This document shows, piece by piece, positions 1 through 8,597 of a stretch of 64,000 nucleotides of DNA. Source of the stretch: Comamonas odontotermitis (lineage in GTDB: Bacteria; Pseudomonadota; Gammaproteobacteria; Burkholderiales; Burkholderiaceae_C); contig NZ_CP083451.1 of assembly GCF_020080045.1 (NCBI RefSeq), positions 1,240,001 through 1,304,000 on the forward strand, in the 5' to 3' direction. The notes under the pieces were generated by a model that saw only the letters and a program-made list of their open reading frames with translations, did no database searches and was not told the origin of the DNA. Each line of letters begins with the position of its first letter. Position 1 is the stretch's first letter. The position numbers were made by a program, and so were the translations under genes.

Positions 1-127
1 TTTGGGTGCGGGCAGCGGGCGGGAGAGAGTCCGGTGACCGGGTGAAGAAGCGCGGAATGCTATTGTTTTTGATAATGCAGGCGGCTTCTGGCGTGAGCTG
101 GCGTATATTGGGGGTGAGTACGAACGT

Positions 128-156
128 AAAAAAGCCGTCTTGCGACGGCTTTTTTA
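128..156 (-). terminator. Intrinsic terminator of rpsT
   Basis: An AAAGCCGTC/GACGGCTTT inverted repeat with a four-base loop is flanked by A and T runs. It lies about 70 bases beyond the rpsT stop codon. The flanking runs would allow it to work in either direction. Confidence 0.8.
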
Positions 157-222
157 CTACTGACAGCGCACCCGTTTACAAACGGCGGGCAGAGGGTCTG
201 CCCGTGCGATTGCCTAAATGGA

Positions 223-519
223 TTAGGCGGCCAATGCCAGGGCTTTCACCTTGGCAGCAATGCGGCTCTTATCGCGAGCGGCCTTGTTCTTGTGGAAGAT
301 GCCCTTGTCGGCGATCGTATCCAGCACGGACTGGGCCTTTGCAAACAGTTCGGTGGCCTTGGTCTTGTCGCCAGCGGCAACAGCCTTTTCCACGTTCTTG
401 ATAGCGGTGCGGTACTTCGAACGCAGCGAGGTGTTGGCGGCGTTCAGCTTGACGTTCTGGCGGGCGCGCTTGCGGCCGGATGCCAAACGGGGGTTCTTCT
501 TGACTGGCTTGGATGCCAT
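223..519 (-). CDS. rpsT: 30S ribosomal protein S20
   Basis: Small-subunit protein that binds 16S rRNA early in 30S assembly. The 98-residue Lys/Arg/Ala-rich helical sequence begins [20 protein letters not shown], typical of bacterial S20, and its length fits the family. It is monocistronic, transcribed away from murJ, and ends in a clear intrinsic terminator. The purine-rich AAGGAAAAT lies just before the start. Identity is secure. Confidence 0.97.
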   Translation of the reverse strand: MASKPVKKNPRLASGRKRARQNVKLNAANTSLRSKYRTAIKNVEKAVAAGDKTKATELFAKAQSVLDTIADKGIFHKNKAARDKSRIAAKVKALALAA

Positions 520-637
520 GATGATTTTCCTTAAAAGTCTGCGGATGTTGTCAGTGAACCAGCGATTATAGCGGCAATTTACACAGAAATCCAGGCGCTA
601 GTTCAATCCCCTGGCTGGGCACGGCTACACTTTGCGG

Positions 638-2203
638 GTGTCTCTGTTCAAAGCCGCCTCCACCGTCTCCCTGTTCACACTGCTCTCGCGTGTGACAGGC
701 CTTGCCCGCGATCTGCTGATGGCCACCATGTTCGGTGCCAGCGCGCTGACGGATGCCTTCAATGTGGCCTTTCGCATTCCCAATCTGTTCAGGCGATTGT
801 TTGCGGAAGGGGCCTTTAGCCAGGCCTTTGTGCCGGTACTGGCCACGACCCTTGCCAAGGAGGGGGAGGAGCGCACGCGCGCCCTGGTGCAGAGCGTGGC
901 AACGGTGCTGTTCTGGATACTGGCGGTGACTTGCGTGGTTGGTGTCGTGGCCGCACCGGCGCTGGTGTGGCTGCTGGCCAGCGGCCTGCGCCAGAACGCA
1001 CACAGCTATGACGCTGCCGTGCTGATGACGCGCTGGATGTTTCCGTACATCGGTTTCATGTCGCTGGTGGCATTGGCCGCAGGCGTGCTCAATACTTGGA
1101 AGCGCTTTGTGGTGCCGGCATTCACGCCGGTGCTGCTCAACGTCAGCATGATTGTGGCAGCCTTGCTGCTGGCGCCTTGGCTGGGTGCGCGCGGCGTGGA
1201 GCCTATCTATGCCATGGCGGCAGGGGTGATGTTGGGGGGCGTGCTGCAGTTGGCCATCCAGTTTCCGGCACTGCGACGCATCGCCATGGTGCCGCGCATT
1301 GCCTTCCGGCCATCGGCCATCAAGGCTGCCTGGGCGGATGCTGGCGTGCGTCGCATTCTGACGCTGATGGCACCGGCCTTGCTGGGTGTCGGGGTGGCGC
1401 AGATTTCTCTGATGATCAATACGCAGATTGCGTCGTACATGGCAACGGGCAGCGTGACATGGCTGTTCTATGCCGACCGGCTGATGGAGTTTCCCACCGC
1501 ATTGCTGGGCGTGGCGCTGGGCGTGGTGCTGACACCCCAGTTGGCTTCGGCCAAGGCGGCGGGCGATGATGCACGCTATGGCGCCATGCTGGACTGGGGG
1601 TTGCGGATGGTGGTGTTGCTGGCAGTGCCATGTGCCGCAGCCTTGCTGGCCTTTGCTAAGCCACTGGTGGCAGTGTTGTTCCACTACGGCGCGCTCAAGG
1701 GATCGGATGTCGGGCAGATTGCCCTGGCGTTGCAAGGCTATGGTGTGGGCCTGCTGGCGATGGTGGCCATCAAGGTGCTGGCACCGGGTTTCTATGCCAG
1801 CCAGGACATTCGCACGCCGGTCAAGATCGCCATCTGCGTGCTGGTCATCACCCAGCTGTTGAATCTGGTGCTGGTACCCAGCTTTGCACATGCGGGTCTG
1901 GCACTGTCGATTGGCCTGGGCGCGATTGTGAATGCGCTGTGGCTGCTGGTGGGGCTGATGCGCCGAGGCAGTTTCAAGCCGCAGCCGGGCTGGCTGATCT
2001 TCTTTGCCCGTGTCGGGTTGGCGGCTGGCCTGCTGACCATCTTTTTGCTGTGGGGATCGCATACGTTCGACTGGGTGGCGCTGGGCAGCGAACGGCTCAA
2101 GCGTGTGGGCTGGCTGGTTCTGTGGCTGGCGGGCTCGGTGGTGCTGTATTTTGGCGTGCTGGCCCTGTCGGGCATGAAGCTGCGCAGCCTGCTGCGCCGC
2201 TGA
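638..2203 (+). CDS. murJ: Lipid II flippase MurJ (MviN family)
   Basis: Integral inner-membrane flippase that moves lipid II to the periplasmic face for peptidoglycan synthesis. The 521-residue protein is hydrophobic throughout, as expected for about 14 membrane segments of the MOP superfamily. It carries the family N-terminus (SRVTGLARDLLMA and RIPNLFRRLFAEGAFSQAF). The chosen start is GTG at 638, giving MSLFKAAST, which matches how MurJ proteins usually begin. An in-frame TTG at 632 would add two residues. It diverges from rpsT, and the rpsT-murJ pairing is common in Burkholderiales. Confidence 0.95.
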   Translation: MSLFKAASTVSLFTLLSRVTGLARDLLMATMFGASALTDAFNVAFRIPNLFRRLFAEGAFSQAFVPVLATTLAKEGEERTRALVQSVATVLFWILAVTCVVGVVAAPALVWLLASGLRQNAHSYDAAVLMTRWMFPYIGFMSLVALAAGVLNTWKRFVVPAFTPVLLNVSMIVAALLLAPWLGARGVEPIYAMAAGVMLGGVLQLAIQFPALRRIAMVPRIAFRPSAIKAAWADAGVRRILTLMAPALLGVGVAQISLMINTQIASYMATGSVTWLFYADRLMEFPTALLGVALGVVLTPQLASAKAAGDDARYGAMLDWGLRMVVLLAVPCAAALLAFAKPLVAVLFHYGALKGSDVGQIALALQGYGVGLLAMVAIKVLAPGFYASQDIRTPVKIAICVLVITQLLNLVLVPSFAHAGLALSIGLGAIVNALWLLVGLMRRGSFKPQPGWLIFFARVGLAAGLLTIFLLWGSHTFDWVALGSERLKRVGWLVLWLAGSVVLYFGVLALSGMKLRSLLRR

Positions 2204-2373
2204 TACTGAATGGGCAACTGATAGGCACATTCACAACAGTTGGTGACAGTTGTCGCCCAGATGTGCCTGCACGATGCTATACATTGAAGCTATGGCGCAA
2301 GCAGCGCTGCAGAAGCGCCAGAACGCGGTGATTGCACCAGCGTTGTTGCCGGAGCGCTGCAGCAGGGATGCAT

Positions 2374-3222
2374 ATGGACTTCAGCTTTTCGATCCCCACC
2401 CCGTTGGAGCATTTCGCGTCGCTGGTACAAAGCGATGACAACTTTCCGCTGCTGGAAGCTGCAGCGGCCATTGCCTGCATCGAATACCCGCAGCTTGACA
2501 TCCAGCAGGTGGTCAACGAGGTGGACCAATTGCTCAGCCAGTTGCGAGAGAGCCGTGACGCCCACAGTCGCAGCGCCCTCACACGCCTCAAGGTGCTCAA
2601 CCACCGCTTCTATGCCGACTGGGGATTCCAGGGCAATCCCAATGATTTCTATGCCCCCGACAACAGCTGCCTCAATGCGGTGCTGCATCGCAGGCGCGGC
2701 ATTCCGGTGTCTTTGGCGGTGATCTGGCTGGAGCTGGCCTCTGAACTGCAACTGCCGGCGCACGGCATCTGTTTTCCGGGCCACTTCCTGCTCAAGGTCA
2801 GTGTTGCAGAGGGACAGATCGTGCTCGATCCTCTCTCGGGGCAATCGTTCTCCAGTTCCATGCTGGCCGAAATGCTGGAGCCCATGCAAAAGGCGTATCA
2901 CCGGGTCGACGAGGATGATGTTCCTCTGGGGCTTTACCTGCAGGCAGCAACATCGCGCGACATCATCGTGCGCATGCTGGCCAACCTCAAGGAAATCTAC
3001 CGCAGCGACAAGGCCTGGGCGAAGCTGATCGAGGTGCAGAACCGTCTGGTATTGCTGCAGCCCACCGAATGGACGGAGCTGCGCGACCGGGGGCTGGCAT
3101 ACGCAGAACTGGGGGTGCAGGACCGGGCCCGCGAAGACCTGCAGCAGTACCTCAACCAGACCGGTGTGCCGGAGGATGCCGCCCAGATCCGTGCGGCGCT
3201 GCTGGATTTACAACGCATGTAA
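2374..3222 (+). CDS. SirB1-family protein (transglutaminase-like plus TPR-like)
   Basis: The 282-residue protein matches the SirB1/YchA family: an N-terminal transglutaminase-like fold (SCLNAVLHRRRGIPVSLAVIW, then GICFPGHFLLK near residues 120-135) and a C-terminal TPR-like helical part ending DREDLQQYL-like. The family's biochemical role is poorly defined, and no protease activity is asserted here. ATG at 2374 is preferred because AGCAGGG sits six bases upstream; an ATG at 2368 is in frame. It stands alone between murJ and ppk2. Confidence 0.85.
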   Translation: MDFSFSIPTPLEHFASLVQSDDNFPLLEAAAAIACIEYPQLDIQQVVNEVDQLLSQLRESRDAHSRSALTRLKVLNHRFYADWGFQGNPNDFYAPDNSCLNAVLHRRRGIPVSLAVIWLELASELQLPAHGICFPGHFLLKVSVAEGQIVLDPLSGQSFSSSMLAEMLEPMQKAYHRVDEDDVPLGLYLQAATSRDIIVRMLANLKEIYRSDKAWAKLIEVQNRLVLLQPTEWTELRDRGLAYAELGVQDRAREDLQQYLNQTGVPEDAAQIRAALLDLQRM

Positions 3223-3236
3223 CAAACATCAGTTGT

Positions 3237-3284
3237 TTGACATGTATTTGTCACTATTTCGTCATACATCGGCGGCAATATAGT
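3237..3284 (+). promoter_or_regulatory. Pho-box-like array and -10 upstream of ppk2
   Basis: Three heptamers, TTGACAT, TTGTCAC and TCGTCAT, start at 3237, 3248 and 3259, exactly 11 bases apart. PhoB binds 11-bp direct repeats resembling CTGTCAT. A TATAGT -10-like hexamer lies at 3279-3284. The array sits about 185 bases before ppk2, so phosphate-starvation control of this kinase is inferred. The first unit also reads as a sigma-70 -35 box. Confidence 0.45.
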
Positions 3285-3449
3285 GCTCTGAGGCGTTAGC
3301 ACTACCGAATCAATTCCGGGTGAATGAGGTGCGCCAGACCATACGGCCATGGTGGCAGGCCGTGTATTGGTATGGCCGTTTTTGCCGGGCTTGTCTGCAG
3401 ACGATGATTCAGCGGTGGTGTTAGCGGCACTTTTTGAGGAAGAGTTGCT

Positions 3450-4358
3450 ATGAAAGACCGTTTTGGAATTTCGCCCGAGGATGTCATGCACAAGATTGCA
3501 CGCGATGTCATGGACGATTACGACGAATCCTTGGAGCTGGAGATGGAGGATGGCCTGCTGGGGGCGCCTTTTGCTGCAAGCCTGAGCGAGAACGAATACA
3601 AATATTTCCGCGAGCTGCTGCGGCTGCAGGGCGAACTCGTCAAGCTGCAGGACTGGGTGCAGCACACGGGTCAGAAGGTGGTGGTGCTGTTCGAGGGGCG
3701 TGATGCCGCAGGCAAGGGCGGCGTCATCAAGCGCATCACCCAGCGCCTGAACCCGCGCGTGGTGCGGGTGGCGGCTCTGCCTGCACCGAATGACCGCGAG
3801 CGCACGCAGTGGTATTTTCAGCGTTACGTGGCGCACCTGCCTGCTGCAGGCGAGGTGGTGCTGTTCGACCGCAGCTGGTATAACCGGGCTGGCGTCGAGA
3901 AGGTCATGGGCTTTTGCACCAACGAGCAGTACGAGGAGTTCTTCCGCTCGGTGCCCGAATTTGAAAAGATGCTGGTGCGTTCGGGTATACGCCTTGTCAA
4001 ATACTGGTTTTCGATCAGCGACGAGGAGCAGCACCTGCGCTTTCTCGGGCGCATCCATGATCCGCTCAAGCAGTGGAAGCTCTCGCCGATGGATCTGCAA
4101 AGCCGCGTGCGCTGGGAGGAGTATACCAAGGCCAAGGAAGTGATGCTGGAGCGCACACACACACCCGAGGCGCCATGGTGGCTTGTGCATGCCGATGACA
4201 AGAAGACGGCGCGCCTCAACTGCATCGCGCACTTTTTAAGCCAGATTCCGTATTCCGATGTGGATCACGAAAATGTGGTGCTGCCTGATCGCGTGCGCCA
4301 CCCGGACTACAGCCGCCAGCCGGTGCCCGCTTCCATGTATGTGCCGGAAATCTACTGA
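3450..4358 (+). CDS. ppk2: Polyphosphate kinase 2 (class I)
   Basis: PPK2 transfers phosphate between polyphosphate and nucleoside diphosphates (ADP or GDP), favouring nucleotide formation. The 302-residue single-domain protein has the Walker A motif GRDAAGKGG at residues 83-91, the DRSWYNRAGVE Walker B/lid region from residue 140, and the conserved end segment HPDYSRQPVPASMYVPEIY. A purine-rich GGAAGAG precedes the ATG. The roughly 225-base leader contains a Pho-box-like array and a hairpin near 3335-3370, suggesting phosphate-responsive expression. A strong terminator follows. The fold and class are secure; nucleotide preference cannot be read from sequence. Confidence 0.95.
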   Translation: MKDRFGISPEDVMHKIARDVMDDYDESLELEMEDGLLGAPFAASLSENEYKYFRELLRLQGELVKLQDWVQHTGQKVVVLFEGRDAAGKGGVIKRITQRLNPRVVRVAALPAPNDRERTQWYFQRYVAHLPAAGEVVLFDRSWYNRAGVEKVMGFCTNEQYEEFFRSVPEFEKMLVRSGIRLVKYWFSISDEEQHLRFLGRIHDPLKQWKLSPMDLQSRVRWEEYTKAKEVMLERTHTPEAPWWLVHADDKKTARLNCIAHFLSQIPYSDVDHENVVLPDRVRHPDYSRQPVPASMYVPEIY

Positions 4359-4425
4359 GGCCGGAGTCCGTGCCAACGCTGCACAGGCCACCTGCTGACC
4401 GGCGGCTGGCCTAGCATTCAAGCAA

Positions 4426-4454
4426 AACGCCTCGGTTCCCCGAGGCGTTTTTTT
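4426..4454. terminator. Bidirectional intrinsic terminator between ppk2 and the AI-2E-family gene
   Basis: AACGCCTCGG and CCGAGGCGTT form a 10-bp stem with a four-base loop, followed by seven T residues. It lies between the convergent ppk2 and AI-2E-family genes and has A residues on its left side, so it may serve both. Confidence 0.85.
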
Positions 4455-4489
4455 GTGAACGGTATGCTATCTATTCAGTAGCTGTTGGC

Positions 4490-5608
4490 CTATATCAGGC
4501 GTGCGGCGAACAGCTCTTTCTTCAGGTAGGCGTAGAACAGCGGCGCAGCCACAAGACCGGCGGGGCCGAAGATGGCTTCGGCCACGAACATCACGGACAG
4601 GAGTTCCCAGACGCCCATATGCGTTTTTGCGCCCACCACTTTGGCATTGATCAGGTATTCGGCCTTGTGGATCAGCACCAGAAAGGCCAGGCATGCCACC
4701 GCCGTCAGGGGCGATACCGACAGGCCGACAGTCGTGATGACGGCGTTGCACACCAGGTTGCCGACGATGGGGATCAGGCCGCCAAAGAAGGTCAGCATGA
4801 TGAGTGCGCCGCTGTAGGGCAGGCGCATGTCGAGCAGAGGCAGGATGCCGAGCAGGAAAATGGCGGTCAGCACAGTGTTGAACAGCGCAATCCAGAACTG
4901 CGCGGCCACAATCTGGCGGAAGGCATCGCCAAATCGTTGCACCCGCAATTGCAACTGGTGGGCCAGCGGCGCGTGGGAGAGGCGGCCATGCCGCACTGCG
5001 GCCAGCGAACCGATCAACAAGCCGACAAAGACATACAAAAGCCCTGCGAGCCAGGAGCGACCCATGTTTGCAATGGTGCCGGCCTTGGTGCCCAGGTACT
5101 CGGCTGCACGCTGTTGCAGCTCCTGCGCGCCATCGGGCAGCACGTTGGCCAGCTCGGGCGGCAGCTTGCTGCGCAGGTCGAGCAAGGTCTTGGCCATGGA
5201 TTCCAGAATGTCGCGGTACTGCTGCGGAGCGTTGAGCAGATAGCCCTGCGAATGGATCAGGCCCAGGGTGACCAGAACAATCGGCACCACGAGCACGATG
5301 GTCACGGCCACATATTCGATCCAGCGGGCCGGCGGCACCTGCAGCGACAGAGGCTGGCGGCTTGCATCAGCAATCTTGCGGACCAGAAACTGGGTGAAGG
5401 TATAGCCCACGCAGGCGGCCAGAAGCCCCACCAGCAGCCCATTGAGCATGATGATGAGCAGCGCAAAGCCCATCAGCAGGTAGGAAGCCAGACGCACGCC
5501 CCAGTGCACGGGCGGTGGCCGCCAGGGTTGCGGCGCATCGGCAACACCGCCGGCGGATGGATTGCCCGCCGAAGGGGAGGATGGTGGTGTTGCAGAGTCT
5601 TGGCGCAT
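4490..5608 (-). CDS. AI-2E family transporter (PerM/YdiK-like permease)
   Basis: The 372-residue inner-membrane protein has a Pro/Ser-rich N-terminus, membrane segments from about residue 40, a soluble central helical part (about 130-190) and a C-terminal membrane cluster with the family motif GLIPIVGNLVCNAVITTVGL. Members have been linked to autoinducer-2 export or sodium/proton exchange, but the substrate here is unknown. It lies 89 bases downstream of purM on the same strand, an arrangement suggesting cotranscription; a hairpin occupies the gap. Confidence 0.88.
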   Translation of the reverse strand: MRQDSATPPSSPSAGNPSAGGVADAPQPWRPPPVHWGVRLASYLLMGFALLIIMLNGLLVGLLAACVGYTFTQFLVRKIADASRQPLSLQVPPARWIEYVAVTIVLVVPIVLVTLGLIHSQGYLLNAPQQYRDILESMAKTLLDLRSKLPPELANVLPDGAQELQQRAAEYLGTKAGTIANMGRSWLAGLLYVFVGLLIGSLAAVRHGRLSHAPLAHQLQLRVQRFGDAFRQIVAAQFWIALFNTVLTAIFLLGILPLLDMRLPYSGALIMLTFFGGLIPIVGNLVCNAVITTVGLSVSPLTAVACLAFLVLIHKAEYLINAKVVGAKTHMGVWELLSVMFVAEAIFGPAGLVAAPLFYAYLKKELFAARLI

Positions 5609-5661
5609 GGCGGCAATCGGTCAAAAAGCAGGCTGGCCTGCAGGACCAGCGCTGCCTGGCA

Positions 5662-5682
5662 GGGCAACCCGGTGGGTTGCCC
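5662..5682 (-). other. Perfect 9-bp hairpin between purM and the AI-2E-family gene
   Basis: GGGCAACCC, a three-base loop, then GGGTTGCCC. There is no T run on the purM-proximal strand, so it is not a classical terminator. It could reduce or stabilise read-through from purM. Confidence 0.5.
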
Positions 5683-5697
5683 GCAGGTGGAATGAGC

Positions 5698-6747
5698 TTA
5701 GCGCACCGTGACAGCTGCTTCGCTGCCGCGTGGGCCAATGCTGCCAATCGTCCACACTTGTTCACCAAGTGCGGCAAAGGCGCTCTTGACGGCTTCGGCG
5801 CTCTCGGCGGGCACCACCACCACCATGCCGATGCCATTGTTGAAGGTGCGGTTCATTTCGATATCGTCGATACCCGCAGTCTTCTGCAGCCAGGCAAACA
5901 GTTCGGTCTGGGGCCAGCTGCCCTTGACCAGTTGCGCGCCCAGCCCTTCGGGCAGCACGCGTGGAATGTTTTCCAGCAAGCCGCCGCCGGTGATATGGGC
6001 CAGCGCCTTGATGGGCTGCTCGGCCAGCACGCTCAGCACGTTCTTCACATACAGGCGCGTGGGCTCCATGATGGCCTGCTTGAAGGGCTTGCCATCCAGC
6101 GTGGCGGGCACGTTGCCCTGGCTTTCGGCGCGCTCGATGCACTTGCGCACCAGCGAGAAGCCATTGGAGTGCACGCCATGCGAGGCCAGGCCCAGCACCA
6201 CATCGCCTGCCTGCACGTTCTGGCCGGTCAAAATCTTGCTTTTCTCGACGGCGCCCACGGCAAAGCCTGCCAGGTCGTATTCGCCGTCGGGGTACATGCC
6301 GGGCATCTCGGCGGTTTCGCCGCCAATCAGCGCGCAGCCCGACAACTCGCAACCCTTGGCGATGCCGCCCACCACGGCGGCAGCGGTGTCGACATGGAGC
6401 TTGCCGCAGGCAAAGTAATCCAGGAAGAACAGCGGCTCGGCGCCTTGCACCAGCACATCGTTCACGCTCATGGCCACCAGGTCGATGCCCACAGTGTCGT
6501 GCATGTTCCATTCGAAGGCGAGCTTGAGCTTGGTGCCCACACCATCGGTGCCGGAGACGAGCACGGGCTCCTTGTAGCGCTTGGGAACCTCGAACAGGGC
6601 GCCAAAGCCACCGATGCCAGCCATCACGCCTTCGCGCATGGTCTTTTTGGCCAGGGGCTTGATGCGCTCCACCAGCGCATCGCCTGCGTCGATATCAACG
6701 CCGGCATCTTTGTACGAGAGAGGGGTAGAGGTAGTAGAAGAGCTCAT
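5698..6747 (-). CDS. purM: Phosphoribosylformylglycinamidine cyclo-ligase (AIR synthetase)
   Basis: Catalyses ATP-dependent closure of FGAM to aminoimidazole ribonucleotide, the fifth step of purine synthesis, in the cytosol. The 349-residue protein has the family signatures [20 protein letters not shown] at the N-terminus, [14 protein letters not shown] and [11 protein letters not shown]. The start at 6747 ([12 protein letters not shown]) is preferred over an upstream in-frame start because it begins just before the conserved SYKDAGVDI. It diverges from hda across about 410 bases. Confidence 0.97.
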   Translation of the reverse strand: MSSSTTSTPLSYKDAGVDIDAGDALVERIKPLAKKTMREGVMAGIGGFGALFEVPKRYKEPVLVSGTDGVGTKLKLAFEWNMHDTVGIDLVAMSVNDVLVQGAEPLFFLDYFACGKLHVDTAAAVVGGIAKGCELSGCALIGGETAEMPGMYPDGEYDLAGFAVGAVEKSKILTGQNVQAGDVVLGLASHGVHSNGFSLVRKCIERAESQGNVPATLDGKPFKQAIMEPTRLYVKNVLSVLAEQPIKALAHITGGGLLENIPRVLPEGLGAQLVKGSWPQTELFAWLQKTAGIDDIEMNRTFNNGIGMVVVVPAESAEAVKSAFAALGEQVWTIGSIGPRGSEAAVTVR

Positions 6748-7161
6748 GGAGGCAATACAAGGGCAAAAAAGCGGAGCACAACCGCCGCGGGCTGGCCACA
6801 AGCTGCGATTCTATGACGCCCTGTATACCCGAGGGGGGAGAATGCCTGTGGCGCAGGGCGTAAACACCTTCCGGAGGGCAGATTGCAGTGCCTGGCCGGG
6901 ATGAATACGGTATTTGTGCCGCCAGAGCTCTGTGTCCGTCTAAAATCAACGGGTTTGCATGCATTGCATATGTGCAGATTGCGGGCCTTGCTGTCAATGG
7001 CCGGTCCGGTCTGGCTGCCTTGCATGTGAGTGATCGCTCATTTACCAACCCCTACTGTCCATCCGTACGCAGCCCATGCGTGTCCCATCCGTCTTGCTCC
7101 ATGTTCTGCGCGCCCGCATTGTTGCGTCGTGCGGCGTGGTCACCTGTGCGGGAGGCTCGGT
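6748..7161. other. Divergent intergenic region purM/hda with possible leader ORF
   Basis: This 414-base gap separates divergent genes. An 8-bp inverted repeat (ACGCCCTG at 6816, CAGGGCGT at 6854) is present. An ATG at 7076 opens a 29-codon frame whose TGA (7163-7165) overlaps the hda ATG. That frame carries the hda Shine-Dalgarno sequence GGAGG and could be a translationally coupled leader. No similarity is recognised. Confidence 0.35.
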
Positions 7162-7857
7162 ATGAAGCAGATGGCGCTGGATCTGGGACTGGCCCCCGGG
7201 CCCAACCTGCAGCGGTTCTTTCCGGGCTCCAACCAGGCGGCGCTGGAGCATCTGCGCCTGCAGGTGGGTGACGGGTGGGGAACTCCCCGTTCGCCAGTGC
7301 CCACTTACCTGTGGGGTGAGATGGGGGTGGGCAAGACCTATCTGCTGCGAGCCGTGGCCGAAACCCTGCGAGAGCAGGGGGCCACGGTGGGCTGGCTGGA
7401 TGCGAATACCCGCTTTCCCAGCGCGTTCAATGAGCGCTGGTCGGCGGTGATTCTGGATGAGGTGCATTTTTACAACTCCGTCCAGCAGGCGGCGGCATTC
7501 AACTGGTTTGTGAATGCCACCAGCCCGGCAACGGGTGCGCGGCGCTGGGTGCTGGCGGCAGGCGATGCGCCGCCTTCAGACCTGAAGCTGCGTGATGATT
7601 TGCGCACCCGGCTGGGCTGGGGCGAGATTTACCAGCTACACCTGCTGACCGAGGAGCAGCGCCGTGGCGTGCTCAAGGATGAGGCGCAGCAGCGCGGGCT
7701 GACGTTGCCGGACGATGTGATGGACTATATGCTCAAGCGTTTTTCGCGCGACCTGGGCAGCCTGATGCAGCTGCTGGACCATCTGGACAATTTTGCGTTG
7801 CGCAACAAGCGGGCTTTGACGATCCCGCTGCTCAAAGACATGCTGGAGACGGAGTGA
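7162..7857 (+). CDS. hda: DnaA regulatory inactivator Hda
   Basis: AAA+ relative of DnaA that, bound to the DNA-loaded sliding clamp, stimulates hydrolysis of DnaA-ATP after initiation. The 231-residue protein begins MKQMALDLGL, where QMALDL resembles the clamp-binding motif. It has Walker A GEMGVGKT at 52-59 and Walker B VILDEVH at 96-102. The C-terminal helical part follows. ATG 7162 is preceded by GGAGG at 7151. It heads a tight operon with a HAD phosphatase, pcnB and folK. Confidence 0.92.
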   Translation: MKQMALDLGLAPGPNLQRFFPGSNQAALEHLRLQVGDGWGTPRSPVPTYLWGEMGVGKTYLLRAVAETLREQGATVGWLDANTRFPSAFNERWSAVILDEVHFYNSVQQAAAFNWFVNATSPATGARRWVLAAGDAPPSDLKLRDDLRTRLGWGEIYQLHLLTEEQRRGVLKDEAQQRGLTLPDDVMDYMLKRFSRDLGSLMQLLDHLDNFALRNKRALTIPLLKDMLETE

Positions 7858-7898
7858 TTTCGGCTCCAGGCCCAACCGAGAAGAATCGAGAAGATTTG

Positions 7899-8597
7899 AT
7901 GAATACCACTGCCGCTGCCAAGCCACGGCTCGCGCTTTTTGACCTGGATCACACCCTGCTGCCACTCGATTCCGACTACGAGTGGGGCGAGTTCACCTTG
8001 CGCAAAGGCTGGTGCGACAAGGAGGAGTTCGGCAGCCGTAACGCCGCATTCTTTGCCGACTACCAGAAAGGCACGCTCGACATTCACGAATACGTGCGCT
8101 TTGCAACCGAGGCCATCCGCAGGCTGGGCCGCGATGCTGCCGATGCCGCGCACGCCGTGTTCATGCGTGAGGTGATCGAGCCCCACATCCAGCCAGCGGC
8201 GCGCGCGTTGCTGCAGCAGCACCGCGATGCAGGCGACACCATCGTGATCGTTACTGCCACCAACGAATTCGTGACCCGCCCGATTGCGAAGGCATTGGGT
8301 GTGGAGCATTTGCTGGCCGTCAATCTGGAGCGCGATGCCACGGGCTGGATCACCGGCGAAATCGCTGGCGTGCCCACCATGCGTGCAGGCAAGGTCACCC
8401 GCATGGATGACTGGCTGGCAGAGCGAGGACTCTCCTGGGACACGGTGGACAGCACGTTCTACAGCGATTCGATGAACGACGTGCCGCTGCTGGAAAAGGT
8501 CAACACCCCCATCGCGACCAACCCCGATGAACGCCTGCGCAAGCTGGCTGCCGAGCGCGGCTGGCGCATCCTGGATTTGCTGGAGCCCCACGCATGA
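7899..8597 (+). CDS. HAD-superfamily hydrolase, subfamily IB (phosphoserine phosphatase-like)
   Basis: Probable cytosolic phosphatase of 232 residues with the nucleophile motif DLDHTLLPLDSD (DLDHT at 15-19), the VTATNEFVT motif II region and the acidic motif YSDSMNDVPLLE. This set defines the IB group that includes phosphoserine and histidinol phosphatases, but substrate cannot be assigned. ATG 7899 is chosen because homologues begin just before RLALFDLDHT. An in-frame GTG at 7854 overlaps the hda stop. Its stop overlaps the pcnB start (ATGA), indicating coupled translation. Confidence 0.9.
   Translation: MNTTAAAKPRLALFDLDHTLLPLDSDYEWGEFTLRKGWCDKEEFGSRNAAFFADYQKGTLDIHEYVRFATEAIRRLGRDAADAAHAVFMREVIEPHIQPAARALLQQHRDAGDTIVIVTATNEFVTRPIAKALGVEHLLAVNLERDATGWITGEIAGVPTMRAGKVTRMDDWLAERGLSWDTVDSTFYSDSMNDVPLLEKVNTPIATNPDERLRKLAAERGWRILDLLEPHA

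Noticed and set aside
566-2230. 554-codon minus-strand frame across murJ
   Set aside because: Antisense shadow, rich in His and Gln, with no domain.
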